Shown in pieces: positions 17,123 to 26,049 of a DNA stretch of 64,000 nucleotides. The first letter of the stretch is position 1. Every line of letters starts with the position of its first letter. Source of the DNA: Acidimicrobiia bacterium UBA5794. Its GTDB lineage: Bacteria; Actinomycetota; Acidimicrobiia; Spongiisociales; UBA5794. The stretch lies in NCBI GenBank assembly GCA_002418265.1, contig DIDS01000011.1, positions 1 to 64,000 on the forward strand, given 5' to 3'. A model generated the notes under the pieces. The model was not told where the DNA came from and did not search any database. It saw nothing but the letters and a program-made list of their open reading frames with translations. Made by a program: the position numbers and the translations under genes.

Positions 17123-17907
17123 TCGTTGTCTCCCATCCTTGTACCGACCCACCTGCCGATCAGCAGGATGGAGCCGAGACCGATGATCCACCCCACTGCA
17201 CCCTCGGCAACGGGACCGATACGGCCAATCGCAAAGCCGCCATGGTCTCCGCCGTGTTGGAGATACGAGACATATGCCGTGATGCTGTTCACTTCCGTCT
17301 CGCTGAAATCGAAATTGGGCATTGCACCGGAACCAAACCCGCAGGTTGAATCGTTGTTTCGGCAGCCGGGACCAACCAGCATTGCTTCAGCCATTTGGAC
17401 GGGAGTGATGTCCGGGTTTGTCAGATGTGGTGCCGCTCTACGCGAAGTCAACGCGCCACCCGTTCCCGTCGCGGAATGACACGCCGCACAGTTACTGAGA
17501 TACAGCTCACTTCCGGTACCGAGGTGTCCCGTCGTCGGTTCGACCTTTGGTATGTCTGGTCCGGTTCCACCAAAGGTCTTGACGTGTTCAATCACGGCAT
17601 CGATCTGTGTCGGTGTGAGTACAGCTGTCCGTCGTTGGGCTCTGGCAGTTGGGCTCGACAGGGGCATACGACCGGTCGAAAGCATGAAATGGGTGTATGC
17701 ACCACCGTCAAGGTCACCGTTGAGGTTGGGGCCACGGGCGGTCCCCTCACCGTTGGATCCGTGGCACCAAGCACAGTCGCGGGCATACAAGACGGGACCG
17801 CGTGTCTCGGGTCCCATTACATCTGAAGGTGGGCGGTGAGGGGCTGAAGTCGTTCCATAGCTGCAGCCAGCAAGGAGGATTCCGAGGAGGAGAAGCCACT
17901 TACGCAT
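17119..17907 (-). CDS. qcrC: Di-haem cytochrome c subunit of the bc1 complex
   Basis: The protein has 262 aa. It begins with a lipoprotein-like signal (LLLLGILLAGCS, a lipobox Cys at about 15), carries two CxxCH haem sites (CAWCH and CAACH) in two cytochrome c domains, and ends in one membrane helix. This is the actinobacterial QcrC layout, which replaces soluble cytochrome c and hands electrons straight to cytochrome oxidase in a supercomplex. Classical QcrC has an uncleaved helix; whether this Cys is lipidated is uncertain. It overlaps ctaG by a few bases and qcrA by four. Confidence 0.93.
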   Translation of the reverse strand: MRKWLLLLGILLAGCSYGTTSAPHRPPSDVMGPETRGPVLYARDCAWCHGSNGEGTARGPNLNGDLDGGAYTHFMLSTGRMPLSSPTARAQRRTAVLTPTQIDAVIEHVKTFGGTGPDIPKVEPTTGHLGTGSELYLSNCAACHSATGTGGALTSRRAAPHLTNPDITPVQMAEAMLVGPGCRNNDSTCGFGSGAMPNFDFSETEVNSITAYVSYLQHGGDHGGFAIGRIGPVAEGAVGWIIGLGSILLIGRWVGTRMGDNE

Positions 17908-18706
17908 CGATGGGTAGCTCCCCGTGCGTGTCGGCCAAAACCTTCGTGACCATGAAGTACAGGGTCAGAAGGAAGACTCCACCAAGGGGCATCCACATGA
18001 TCCCTCCCGCAAGTTGCTGGTCTCCCAATGGCGATAGGGGAAGCAACGATTGCTGAAGGTGCGATTGGTAAAGAGGAACCGGAGCAAACACCAAGGCTGC
18101 TCCCAGCAATCCGCTTTGGAAGGCGGTTCCGAATACCAGAATGCCTCTGGGTAGGAACCCGTAGCGTTCATCCATCACGACCATCCACAGGAGGAGTCCT
18201 GCAACAAGAAACGTTGTGTGTTCGAGGTTGTGGATGGGCTCGTTGCGGACCGCGGCGTCGTACATGACCGGAAGATGCCAGCCCCACAATACGACGGCGA
18301 ACAGCACTCCAGCGAAGATCACTGTTGTCATCCGACCAACCGAACGAGCTGCATGCCGGATGCGAGACAGAGCTCTCCGCCCCTTCCATGGGAGCCCCAT
18401 CATGAGACAGCGTCCGGCCTTGGCGTATACCAACAAGACTGGTATCAGGACGATCAGAATGAGGTGCTGCACCATGTGGATGGTGAAGGATGCATCGGCA
18501 GCTTCTTCAACGGGAGGGATAAAGACGACGAGCAGAACGGTCAGCGCTGCACCCATGCCAATAGCGTGGCTACGACGGTTTGACATGCCGGGGAGACGAT
18601 CCAAACCTCGGTTGTAGACCCATGCCACGGCGATGAGAAGCATCGTAAAGATCAGGGTGGACGGCCACTCGCTGGCGGATGGAACGACCTCAACGTGGGC
18701 AATCAT
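17900..18706 (-). CDS. ctaG: Cytochrome c oxidase assembly factor CtaG (caa3 type)
   Basis: The protein has 268 aa and about seven membrane helices. HMVQHLILIVLIPVLLV and the paired His in NLEHTTFLVAGLLLWM match the CtaG_B/Caa3_CtaG family, needed for assembly of the copper-containing oxidase. The ATG at 18706 overlaps the stop of the small membrane gene upstream (ATGA). The longer frame to 18802 is in that gene and is rejected. Its place between oxidase and bc1 genes supports an assembly role in this complex. Confidence 0.88.
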   Translation of the reverse strand: MIAHVEVVPSASEWPSTLIFTMLLIAVAWVYNRGLDRLPGMSNRRSHAIGMGAALTVLLVVFIPPVEEAADASFTIHMVQHLILIVLIPVLLVYAKAGRCLMMGLPWKGRRALSRIRHAARSVGRMTTVIFAGVLFAVVLWGWHLPVMYDAAVRNEPIHNLEHTTFLVAGLLLWMVVMDERYGFLPRGILVFGTAFQSGLLGAALVFAPVPLYQSHLQQSLLPLSPLGDQQLAGGIMWMPLGGVFLLTLYFMVTKVLADTHGELPIDA

Positions 18707-19107
18707 GAGCCACATCCGCTTGTCGTTGCCAAAACCACGTAACTCGACACGATGATCACTCCGAATACGATGCTGTTGATCACTCCAGCCTTCGCCATCC
18801 ATTCAGCTCGACGCCCGGTTGTGTCATCGCCTGCCGCTCGAATCTTGCGAAGACAACGCGCAGCCACGAATCCGGCAGCAATGGTGGCTGCAAGGAGCAC
18901 CGTGTTGAGAATCACAAGCAATACCGACATCGACACCGGCCCCACTTGTCCTGTCGTGGTAGTGCCGGGTGAACAGGCGAGAACCTCAGCAATGAACCAG
19001 TCAACCCCGAGTTGGATTGACCAGGCCACCGGTCCGGTGAGCACTCCGATCCAGAGGAGGGCTGATCCTGTCGTTTCGCGACGCGTGATTGCTTCTGGTG
19101 TTGTCAT
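18703..19107 (-). CDS. Small three-helix membrane protein of the oxidase operon
   Basis: The protein has 134 aa and three predicted helices (about 15-33, 58-85 and 103-128), with a charged cytosolic loop RKIRAAGDDTTGRRAEW. It lies between ctaE and ctaG, where other actinobacteria encode the small subunit IV (CtaF). I see no clear sequence match to CtaF, which usually has four helices. Two cysteines occur (one in the loop after helix 1, one near the end). ATGA overlaps on both sides mean it is made with the oxidase. It may be a structural subunit or an assembly helper. Confidence 0.75.
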   Translation of the reverse strand: MTTPEAITRRETTGSALLWIGVLTGPVAWSIQLGVDWFIAEVLACSPGTTTTGQVGPVSMSVLLVILNTVLLAATIAAGFVAARCLRKIRAAGDDTTGRRAEWMAKAGVINSIVFGVIIVSSYVVLATTSGCGS

Positions 19108-19712
19108 AGGTACGGGGATATGTAGAGCGTGAGAAGGATGAAGAGCCAGGCAACGTCCACAAAGTGCCAGTACAGGGCAAAGCTTTGAACGCCGACGTGG
19201 CGTTGGGCGCTGAAGGCGCCTCCCCATGCACGAACCTGCACCCAGAGACTTATGGACAAGCCAATGAAGACATGGAAACCGTGGAAGCCGGTGATCGTGT
19301 AGAACAACGAGCCGTACGCGTTTGTTTGGGGCGTGAATTCCTGCCACGTCTGCGGGTACTCGATGAAGAGCTGGAGTATCAGAAATGCTGTTCCGAGTAT
19401 GAAGCCTATGAGGAGTCCCCAACGCAGCCGAGTCTGTGAGCCGGCCTTGATTCCACGGGCAGCAAGATGAACTGGGATGCTCGAGGACCAGAGTATGACT
19501 CCCATGATGAGCGGCAACATGAGTGCGGGAAGATCGATCCCGTCGGGTGGCCACGTCGGCTCACGAAATCGGAGGTAGAAGTATGAAAAGATCAGCATTG
19601 CGAACAAGGCCGACTCGGTCAGGATGAGCCACACCATCCCCCACCAGGCGTATGACCGTGGTCCAGATGTCACATCCGGAAGCGAGTTCACTGGCGGCGA
19701 TTCGGCTGTCAT
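19104..19712 (-). CDS. ctaE: Cytochrome c oxidase subunit III
   Basis: The protein has 202 aa and five predicted membrane helices, the short bacterial form of subunit III. Conserved pieces include WLILTESALFAMLIFSYFYL, the FxGxH-like FHGFHVFIGLS and the C-terminal YWHFVDVAWLFILLTLY. It binds subunit I and stabilises proton uptake. The ATG overlaps the ctaD stop (ATGA). The longer frame from 19745 has no support. Confidence 0.94.
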   Translation of the reverse strand: MTAESPPVNSLPDVTSGPRSYAWWGMVWLILTESALFAMLIFSYFYLRFREPTWPPDGIDLPALMLPLIMGVILWSSSIPVHLAARGIKAGSQTRLRWGLLIGFILGTAFLILQLFIEYPQTWQEFTPQTNAYGSLFYTITGFHGFHVFIGLSISLWVQVRAWGGAFSAQRHVGVQSFALYWHFVDVAWLFILLTLYISPYL

Positions 19713-21592
19713 AGTTCCTGTGTCTCCCCTCTGGGGAAGAACCATCCGATCACGCTACCGAATATTCCACCGACACCAACACCGACAACCATGGGTGCAG
19801 TGAAAACGATCCCGTAGAGAAATACCACGATTGCCAGCACCACAAGGAATGGCCAGATCGAGTCGTGCGGCATATGAACCTTGGCCTGAGGTGCCGCGTC
19901 AAGGGAACTCGTTGCAAGCGTCAGGTGGCCACCGGTGAGTGGGCGACCCCCCATCTCAGGGGATTGATAGCCGTCGTGGAGTTCGGGTTGATCCCACATC
20001 GGTTCCCTCGACCGAATCTCGGGCACCGTGAGGAAGTTGTATACAGGTGGCGGTGATGTGGTGGCCCACTCCAACGTCTCACCGCCCCAAGGATCGTTTC
20101 CGGCAACAGGTCCATGCCTACGGGACCAGAACCAGTTGATCACCGTGATGAGGATTCCCAGCGCAAGAATGAAAGATCCAATGGTGGACCAGAGATTTGG
20201 GGTATCCCAGCCAAGGCCGGTGTCATACGTGTAGGTACGGCGGGGCTGACCGAGGAGGCCTGCAATGTGCATCGGGAAGAAGGCCAGATTGAAACCCCCG
20301 AACATCAACCAGAAGCTGATCTTGCCCCACGTTTCGGACATGATCCGACCCGTCATCTTGGGGCCCCAGTAGTACAGCCCTCCGAACATGGGGAACACGG
20401 CACCTCCGGCGAGTACGTAGTGGAAGTGAGCAACGACAAAGTAGGTATCCGTGGTCGCCTGATCGAACGGAACGGCGCCGAGCATGGCTCCCGTCAAGCC
20501 ACCAACGACGAAGAGCACGATGAAGCCATAGACGAACAGGAGGGGTGTGCCGAGCTTTGGCCGACCCGCGATGGATGTACCAATCCAGGCGAACACTTGG
20601 ACGGCACTTGGGATGACAACCATGAAGCTCGCTGCCGAAACGAAGCCGAGGGCGATGTCTGGGAGACCAACGGCGAACATGTGGTGTACCCAGACACCGA
20701 AACTGATGAGAGCGACACCCACTTCGGCCAGCACAATGTAGGTGTAGCCGATCATTCGTTGGCGGGTGAATGTGGGGACGATCGCGGAAACCAGCCCGAA
20801 CGCGGGAAGGACGACGAGATAGACCTCAGGGTGGCCGAAGATCCAGAACAGGTGTTGCCAGAGGACTGGGTCACCGCCAGCGGCCACGTCAAAGAAGTGG
20901 AATCCGAATCGTCGCTCAAGGAAGAGAAACAAGTTGGCAACGGTGAGGGGAGGGAGGGCAAAGATGATCGTCAGCGCAAATGCGACCTCACCCCATACGA
21001 AGATCGGAATTCGATTCAGTGACATCCCCGGCGCACGAAGTTTGAATGCGGTCACGAGGAAGTTGATCGCTCCTGTGGTGTTTGAGATTCCGATGAAGAT
21101 GATTCCAAGCGTGTAGAACTCGATGTTGAGACCCGGCGAGAAGGTGGCATCCGATAGCGGCACGTAGTTGAACCACCCCGCGTTCGGGGCCTGCCCGATG
21201 AGAAATGCCGAGTTGAGAAACAGACCGGCACCGAGAAATACCCAGTAGCCGAAGGCATTGAGCCGTGGGAATGCCATGTCGCGAGCACCCACCATGAGCG
21301 GCATGAAGTAGTTCCCAAATCCGGAAAGCACCGGTGTGGCAGCGAGAAACATCATCGTCAACCCGTGCATGGAGAACAGCTGGTTGTATGCCTCGGCGGT
21401 GACGACGTTGAGGTTCGCACCGGCAAGCTGGGTACGAATGATGAGTGCCTCGATACCCGCCAGAATCAGGAACACAAAGCCGGTGTAGAGATATCGGAGA
21501 CCGATACGTTTGTGATCCGTCGTGCTGATCCACCCCGCAATACCCCACCGACGGTGCCAGGACTCGCTCAGCTTCTCGGAAAGTGTCGTCAT
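19709..21592 (-). CDS. ctaD: Cytochrome c oxidase subunit I (A1-type, caa3)
   Basis: The protein has 627 aa and twelve core helices plus an extra C-terminal pair (PHDSIWPFLVVLAIVVFLYG and following), as in subunit I-type chains of caa3 oxidases. The catalytic His-Tyr pair and the D-channel Glu are in FGHPEVYLVVLP, the CuB histidines in WVHHMF, and the D-channel entry is GARDMAFPRLN. Haem ligands are in MHGLTMMF and AHFHYVLAGG. It reduces O2 to water and pumps protons. The ATG overlaps ctaC. Confidence 0.96.
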   Translation of the reverse strand: MTTLSEKLSESWHRRWGIAGWISTTDHKRIGLRYLYTGFVFLILAGIEALIIRTQLAGANLNVVTAEAYNQLFSMHGLTMMFLAATPVLSGFGNYFMPLMVGARDMAFPRLNAFGYWVFLGAGLFLNSAFLIGQAPNAGWFNYVPLSDATFSPGLNIEFYTLGIIFIGISNTTGAINFLVTAFKLRAPGMSLNRIPIFVWGEVAFALTIIFALPPLTVANLFLFLERRFGFHFFDVAAGGDPVLWQHLFWIFGHPEVYLVVLPAFGLVSAIVPTFTRQRMIGYTYIVLAEVGVALISFGVWVHHMFAVGLPDIALGFVSAASFMVVIPSAVQVFAWIGTSIAGRPKLGTPLLFVYGFIVLFVVGGLTGAMLGAVPFDQATTDTYFVVAHFHYVLAGGAVFPMFGGLYYWGPKMTGRIMSETWGKISFWLMFGGFNLAFFPMHIAGLLGQPRRTYTYDTGLGWDTPNLWSTIGSFILALGILITVINWFWSRRHGPVAGNDPWGGETLEWATTSPPPVYNFLTVPEIRSREPMWDQPELHDGYQSPEMGGRPLTGGHLTLATSSLDAAPQAKVHMPHDSIWPFLVVLAIVVFLYGIVFTAPMVVGVGVGGIFGSVIGWFFPRGETQEL

Positions 21593-22668
21593 CTGAGGCT
21601 CTCGAGATAGTCAAGGAGGGATTCCAGATCAGCATCGGTCAGGGTGGTGGGTGGCATGGCTGCCCCTGGCTTGATCCCTTGCGGATCGATGATGATCGCC
21701 TTCAGGTTTGCGCGTGTGTTGTCAACACGCGCTGCAAACAGGGTCTCTCGATCTGCAACGTGCGTGAGGTCAGGACCAATGGTGGAGTCTGCCGCCGTTC
21801 CCCTGATCGTGTGACACCCGATACAGGTCGAGCCGAGAAAAACTTCGAGACCCGATTTGGTGGTGTTGGATGAGGGTTTCAGGGCGGGAAGCTCTTGATT
21901 CGCAAGCCACTCGGTGAAGTTCACATCTGCAACGACATACATGCCCATGTTGGCGTGTTGGAGGCCACAGAACTCGGAACAAATGCCCTGGTATCGGCCC
22001 GGCTTGCTGGCTTCCATGGTCAACGTATTGGCTCGACCGGGGATCATGTCCTTCTTGGGAAAGAGCGACGGAATCCAAAAGCTATGAATCACATCTGCGG
22101 TTTCGAGTGAGAACTCGACGGGCTCTCCAACGGGTATGTGGATTTCATTGGCGGTGACCACTCCATTGGGATACCGCGCTTCCCACCACCACATGTGTCC
22201 AGTGACCTCGATACGCAGCTGCGAATTCTGGTCCTTGCCGAGCGCAGCCAGATCAAACAGTGAAATGCCAAGGACAACGATGAGCACAATGACGGGAATC
22301 ACGAATCCACTGATCGCGACGAAACGGATCCCCCACGCTGGTACATCTTCGGGGTTCCCTTCCGAATTCGCTCCCGTCTTCCGTCTCGTCCTGAGGGAGT
22401 AGACCAAGAGAACCAGGACAACCAGCATCACGATGATTGAGATCCAGAAAATCAACCACCACAGGCGCGCAACTCGGCTCGCTCCCGGCCCAGCCGGATC
22501 CATGATGGACATCGGACCTGAGCAGGCAGTCATTCCAAAGATGAGGACCATGACAAGGCCAACGATCCCCCCACGGGAATAGCCGGGTAGACGGTGTGGC
22601 GTTCGTCGACGTCGGGGAGGGCGCCACGACAAATGCAACGTTTTCTTCGGCACCCCGCCTGGCCTCAT
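21589..22668 (-). CDS. ctaC: Cytochrome c oxidase subunit II with fused cytochrome c domain
   Basis: The protein has 359 aa. It has a signal ending in a lipobox-like GMTACS, two membrane helices, then a cupredoxin domain whose CuA ligands are the His of DVIHSFWIP and the set in CSEFCGLQHANMGM. A cytochrome c domain follows (CIGCH, about residue 275), with a Met ligand in AAMPP. This is a caa3-type subunit II that accepts electrons directly. The chosen ATG starts MRPGGVPKK; the frame extends further upstream into a shared promoter region. First gene of the eight-gene operon. Confidence 0.94.
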   Translation of the reverse strand: MRPGGVPKKTLHLSWRPPRRRRTPHRLPGYSRGGIVGLVMVLIFGMTACSGPMSIMDPAGPGASRVARLWWLIFWISIIVMLVVLVLLVYSLRTRRKTGANSEGNPEDVPAWGIRFVAISGFVIPVIVLIVVLGISLFDLAALGKDQNSQLRIEVTGHMWWWEARYPNGVVTANEIHIPVGEPVEFSLETADVIHSFWIPSLFPKKDMIPGRANTLTMEASKPGRYQGICSEFCGLQHANMGMYVVADVNFTEWLANQELPALKPSSNTTKSGLEVFLGSTCIGCHTIRGTAADSTIGPDLTHVADRETLFAARVDNTRANLKAIIIDPQGIKPGAAMPPTTLTDADLESLLDYLESLR

Positions 22669-22758
22669 GTCACTACCCTGTGAGCCGAAGTTCGGATCGA
22701 CCTCCAGCCACGAGCGAACATCGACGGTATTGGGGGTTGCGGTGAAAGGAAGAGTGTC
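22669..22758. promoter_or_regulatory. Divergent promoter region of the respiratory operon
   Basis: This 90-bp gap separates ctaC (minus) from a small plus-strand gene and must hold both promoters. A GAAAGGAAGAG ribosome site for the plus gene is visible. I cannot assign boxes or an operator. Confidence 0.4.
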
Positions 22759-22992
22759 ATGGATCTCACACCAGAGCACCCACACGATGCGGGGATTGAA
22801 GAGCAGATACCAGATTCTTCTCGAATCGAAGGGGCGGAAACTCTTGCCAATGCGGCGCGATCGATTCTCGGCGAGCAGGGTTTCACGGACGATGAGATCA
22901 ATGAATGGGCGCTGACATACATCTCACTGAACCATTCCGGAGATCTCGGCTCGTTTCTCCAGTGGGTGTCGGACAAGGAGCACGGACGCTGA
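22759..22992 (+). CDS. Small acidic helical protein of unknown function
   Basis: The protein has 77 aa, acidic and hydrophilic, and probably all helix: ETLANAARSILGEQGFTDDEINEWALTYI followed by a C-terminal SGDLGSFLQWVSDKEHG. No signal peptide, membrane helix or cysteine. A good ribosome site (GAAAGGAAGAG) precedes its ATG. It is divergent from the respiratory operon, sharing its 90-bp control region. I do not recognise the family. About 240 bp downstream show no further gene. Confidence 0.6.
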   Translation: MDLTPEHPHDAGIEEQIPDSSRIEGAETLANAARSILGEQGFTDDEINEWALTYISLNHSGDLGSFLQWVSDKEHGR

Positions 22993-23229
22993 TCGCGTCG
23001 AGTGCCGTTGGCCACAACGTGCGGCCGGTGTCGGGAAGAGGGCTCGCAGGAGAACTCCGAGCCTTGAGTGGACAAGATCCATGCTCCTTCCGATCGGTGC
23101 TGTCCCTACCCACGCGTCGAAATCCAGACGTGTAGGTTGTCATTCAAGCAGATTGGTCACGCCCGATCGAGGAGATCGCCTGACCTGAGAGTGATTGTCA
23201 ACTCAAGGGTGTCGTGATCGGATCGCTCG

Positions 23230-24618
23230 TCAGCGGTAGGTCCAGTCCGGTTGCTTGCGCTCTTGGCGCTCGTCGTAGGTGACGACGCCGTCGACCATGT
23301 CGACGATCTTGGGCGTCGGGATCGAGCGGTGTGGCAGCGTTGATTCTGCCTCAAGGTGGCTGACCAGATCCTCGGGGAAGAAACGGAGAACACTCGAAAT
23401 CAGGTTTTGTTCCTGAACGGGTAGATAGCAGCGGTTCGCATCGGCAACGATTTGGAGTCGTTCACCAATGGTCTCAACATCTTCTTCCGTACCGATGCCG
23501 TCACGTATCCGTTCCAAGGCTTCGGTGATGTGTTGAGTGCCGAGTTTGCAGGGCAGGCACTGACCGCATGACTCCACATAGAGAAATCTCGATAGCGTCG
23601 TTGCGACCTCGACCATGCATGCCGAGTCGTCATAGACAATGAATCCTGCCGCTCCGAGGCCGGATCCGGCGGCCTTCATGTCTTCGTAGGTGAGTGGCGT
23701 GTCCAAGGCGTCCGCCGGAAGAACCGCGTTCGCGACGCCGGGGACAACGGCCTTGACCGTTCGACCGGGCAATGGGCCGCCGCATCGGTCGATCACCTCC
23801 CGAAGGGTGGTGCCCATCTCTGTTTCGAAGACATCAGGGTGCTTGACATCTCCAATAACGGTGCATACCACCGTGCCGGGGGAAGTGTCAGTGCCAACGC
23901 TACGAAAACTCTCCACGCCATGGGCAAGAATCCAGGTCGCCTGGGCAAGGGTTTCGGCGTTGTTGACAAGGGTGGGGTTTGAGAGATGTACACCTTCGTG
24001 ACCCGTTTCGGCATTGTGAGCCTGCCACCCGAGCTGGGGGGCTGTGGCGTAGAGACCGTGCAGGTACGGTGGTAACCAACGGGGCAGAGGATCGTTTCCT
24101 TCGATCACCTCAAGTAGCGCCTTCTCTTCCCCGAGCAGGTATTCCTCGGGACCATTGACGATCGTCAGACCGAGATCGCGAAACCATCCGGCTTCATCCA
24201 TTTCTGCGACAGCATCGGCAATGCGTTGCGTTTCCCGTTGACACGATGCCTTGAGAGCGATGAACGACTCGATGGCACCCACCGTCTCGGAGGCAATGAG
24301 CAACCCCTCGATGATCTGGTAGGGATTCATTCGAATCAATGCCCTGTCCTTGAAACTACCGGGCTCTCCTTCAGCGGCGTTGCACACCGCGTAGTGGTGT
24401 CGTCCTCCACTCTTCGTGATCGAACGCCACTTTGTTCCGGTTGGGAAGCCTGCTCCACCGCGACCTCGAAGACCAGCTGCGGTGATCTCACCAATGACGT
24501 CTTCGGCATTCATGTTCCTGGCACGCTCAAGTGCCGTTCCACCCCCGCCGTCCACGTAGTCAGCCAATGAGAGGATCGGGCGGTCGGGCAGGATTCGCGA
24601 AACGCTTGACGCTTTCAT
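23230..24618 (-). CDS. NuoF-like NADH-binding flavoprotein, isolated from a nuo operon
   Basis: The protein has 462 aa. The FMN site is GRGGAGFPTGTKW (about residue 51), the NADH-loop region is NAAEGEPGSFKDR, and the segment EEYLLGEEKALLEV replaces the usual CGEETAL with Leu for Cys. The C-terminal domain holds the [4Fe-4S] ligands CGQCLPC plus the Cys of NRCYLP. In complex I this subunit takes electrons from NADH. Here no nuoE, nuoG or other subunit is adjacent. It could belong to a complex I encoded elsewhere or to a different NAD(P)-linked dehydrogenase such as a formate dehydrogenase or hydrogenase. Family firm, partner unknown. Confidence 0.85.
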   Translation of the reverse strand: MKASSVSRILPDRPILSLADYVDGGGGTALERARNMNAEDVIGEITAAGLRGRGGAGFPTGTKWRSITKSGGRHHYAVCNAAEGEPGSFKDRALIRMNPYQIIEGLLIASETVGAIESFIALKASCQRETQRIADAVAEMDEAGWFRDLGLTIVNGPEEYLLGEEKALLEVIEGNDPLPRWLPPYLHGLYATAPQLGWQAHNAETGHEGVHLSNPTLVNNAETLAQATWILAHGVESFRSVGTDTSPGTVVCTVIGDVKHPDVFETEMGTTLREVIDRCGGPLPGRTVKAVVPGVANAVLPADALDTPLTYEDMKAAGSGLGAAGFIVYDDSACMVEVATTLSRFLYVESCGQCLPCKLGTQHITEALERIRDGIGTEEDVETIGERLQIVADANRCYLPVQEQNLISSVLRFFPEDLVSHLEAESTLPHRSIPTPKIVDMVDGVVTYDERQERKQPDWTYR

Positions 24619-24923
24619 CCTCGCAGAACCAGTCGTGCCGTCGTCGGTTCGGTGGTTGACTCACATCTCACTTGATCGCTCCCGTTCGAGCCGCGAAGGC
24701 TTCTCCCACGCCATGCTAGAGCAGAAGTCAGACGTCAGACGCCAGACGCCAGACGTCAGACAGCCCCCCTGCACCTCGCTGCGCTCGGCGCGTCCCCCCG
24801 CAAGCGGGAGGACGGGTGTGGAAGACAGCACAGTCTGTCCCCCCCTTCAGGGGGGACGGGCGAGTCTTCGAGCCAGGGGGGCGTGCGAGCCTGCGAGCCC
24901 CGTCTTCCAGCGAAGGACGGTCT
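24619..24923. repeat. Heptamer array plus GC-rich hairpin mosaic
   Basis: About 100 bp of possible nuoF promoter come first. Six heptamers (AGAAGTC, AGACGTC, AGACGCC x2, AGACGTC, AGACAGC) occupy 24723-24764. Then come modules seen again, inverted, near 62.6 kb: a GC-rich unit (about 24763-24790), a hairpin with stem GTCCCCCCGC/GCGGGAGGAC (24791-24813), a GTCCCCCC/GGGGGGAC hairpin (24837-24858), and AGGGGGGCGTGCGAGCCTGC-type sequence (24875-24905). No gene is visible. Confidence 0.75.
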
Positions 24924-25274
24924 CTACGCTCTTCCGAAGTCGTCTTCGACACGCTCGATGTCGTCCTCACCGAGATAGTCGCCCAGTTGGACCTCGACGA
25001 AAATGAGGGGGTCAGTACCGGGGTTGGCCATGCGATGGAGCTGGCCCTTCGGAACATTGACCGTGTCACCCGGAGCGATGTCGCTGTCAGAACCTTCAAG
25101 TGTCACGCGCCCCACACCACTGACGATGACCCAGTGTTCTGCCCTGTGTTGATGACGTTGGTAGCTGAGACGCTTGCCGGGATGCACAACGATGGTCTTC
25201 ACCTGGAATCCGTCGCCGCCTCCCAAGACGGTGTAGTTCCCCCACGGTCGCTCATCATGAAGTTGATTCGTCAT
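24924..25274 (-). CDS. Cupin, mannose-6-phosphate isomerase type II-like
   Basis: The protein has 116 aa, a single cupin matching the C-terminal PMI domain of ManC-type enzymes: RPWGNYTVL at the start, then VHPGKRLSYQRHQHRAEHWV with the metal His residues and Glu, and VPKGQLHRMANPG. The family isomerises fructose 6-phosphate and mannose 6-phosphate. Its ATG at 25274 overlaps the upstream phosphomannomutase gene, so it is the last gene of the gnd-zwf-pgi-PMM operon, a good context for the isomerase. Other cupins with this signature exist, so activity is inferred. Confidence 0.82.
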   Translation of the reverse strand: MTNQLHDERPWGNYTVLGGGDGFQVKTIVVHPGKRLSYQRHQHRAEHWVIVSGVGRVTLEGSDSDIAPGDTVNVPKGQLHRMANPGTDPLIFVEVQLGDYLGEDDIERVEDDFGRA

Positions 25275-26049
25275 TGCCTCGCTCCTTGATTCTCTCAGAG
25301 GTCTTGAGTATTGCCTCAAGTGCTACAGCTGTTTCATCTGGCGACCGCACGGCTATGGAGTCGATTCCCATGGCCTTCACGGGATGGTCGTTGCCTCCTT
25401 CATCGAGTTTGTCGCCAAAGAACAGGATGTCACGCATTGTCAGACCAAGTGCGGTCATCAGTTTGTGCATTCCGTATGCCTTGTCGATTCCGAGAGCAGT
25501 CACATCGATCGATGTTGTACCACCGGTGCGTACTTCCAAATGAGGCAAGCGCTGAGCGGCATAGGCCCTCAAAGACTCCTTCTTGGCTCCGTCTGGATCC
25601 CATCGGTGCTTTTGGTCGACGGGTGCGGCCTGTCCGAGGGCCGAGAAGGTGATCTGGCTGCCGCGGTCCTCGACGATCTCGCCGTACGGGTTCGGATTCC
25701 ACAGACCCAACTCCTTGGCGCCATCGATCAGAACCTCCTTGACGTGGGCTCGAGTATCGGGATCGAGATCTTCGGAGTATTGCGTCTTCCACTCTTTCTT
25801 TGCTTCGTCATACCGCAGATAGCTTGTTCCCGATGTTGGCATGATGTGGAGTTTGGACAGGAGTCGGGGATCGACATCGAGGTGGCGAATCACTTGCAGT
25901 TCAAACTGTTCGAACTTGCCGCCTGAGATCACACAAACGTCATAGATGTTGAGGAGCTGGCCAACCAGATCGGCCATCGTGTCAGAGATCGCAGATTTTG
26001 ATACTGCCAGGGTGCCATCGAGGTCGAATGCAATGACGCGACGTCTCAT
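25255..26049 (-). CDS. HAD-IIB phosphomannomutase-like protein
   Basis: The protein has 264 aa and resembles the eukaryotic-type phosphomannomutase branch of HAD-IIB enzymes. Motif I is FDLDGTLAVSK (about 6-16), motif II VISGGKFEQF, the cap holds EDRGSQITFSALGQAA, and motifs III/IV are GTTSIDVTALGIDKAYG and FFGDKLDEGGNDHPV. It probably converts mannose 6-phosphate and mannose 1-phosphate (or the glucose pair). The ATG overlaps the pgi stop (ATGA). With Pgi and the cupin it forms a path from glucose or fructose phosphate to mannose 1-phosphate. Confidence 0.85.
   Translation of the reverse strand: MRRRVIAFDLDGTLAVSKSAISDTMADLVGQLLNIYDVCVISGGKFEQFELQVIRHLDVDPRLLSKLHIMPTSGTSYLRYDEAKKEWKTQYSEDLDPDTRAHVKEVLIDGAKELGLWNPNPYGEIVEDRGSQITFSALGQAAPVDQKHRWDPDGAKKESLRAYAAQRLPHLEVRTGGTTSIDVTALGIDKAYGMHKLMTALGLTMRDILFFGDKLDEGGNDHPVKAMGIDSIAVRSPDETAVALEAILKTSERIKERGNDESTS

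Noticed and set aside
20114..21022. Plus-strand frame of 302 codons opposite ctaD
   Set aside because: Shadow of the oxidase gene; composition is low-complexity and charged, with no domain.
22993..23229. Possible small gene in the gap right of the 77-aa gene
   Set aside because: Frames present are short, without ribosome sites or family features.
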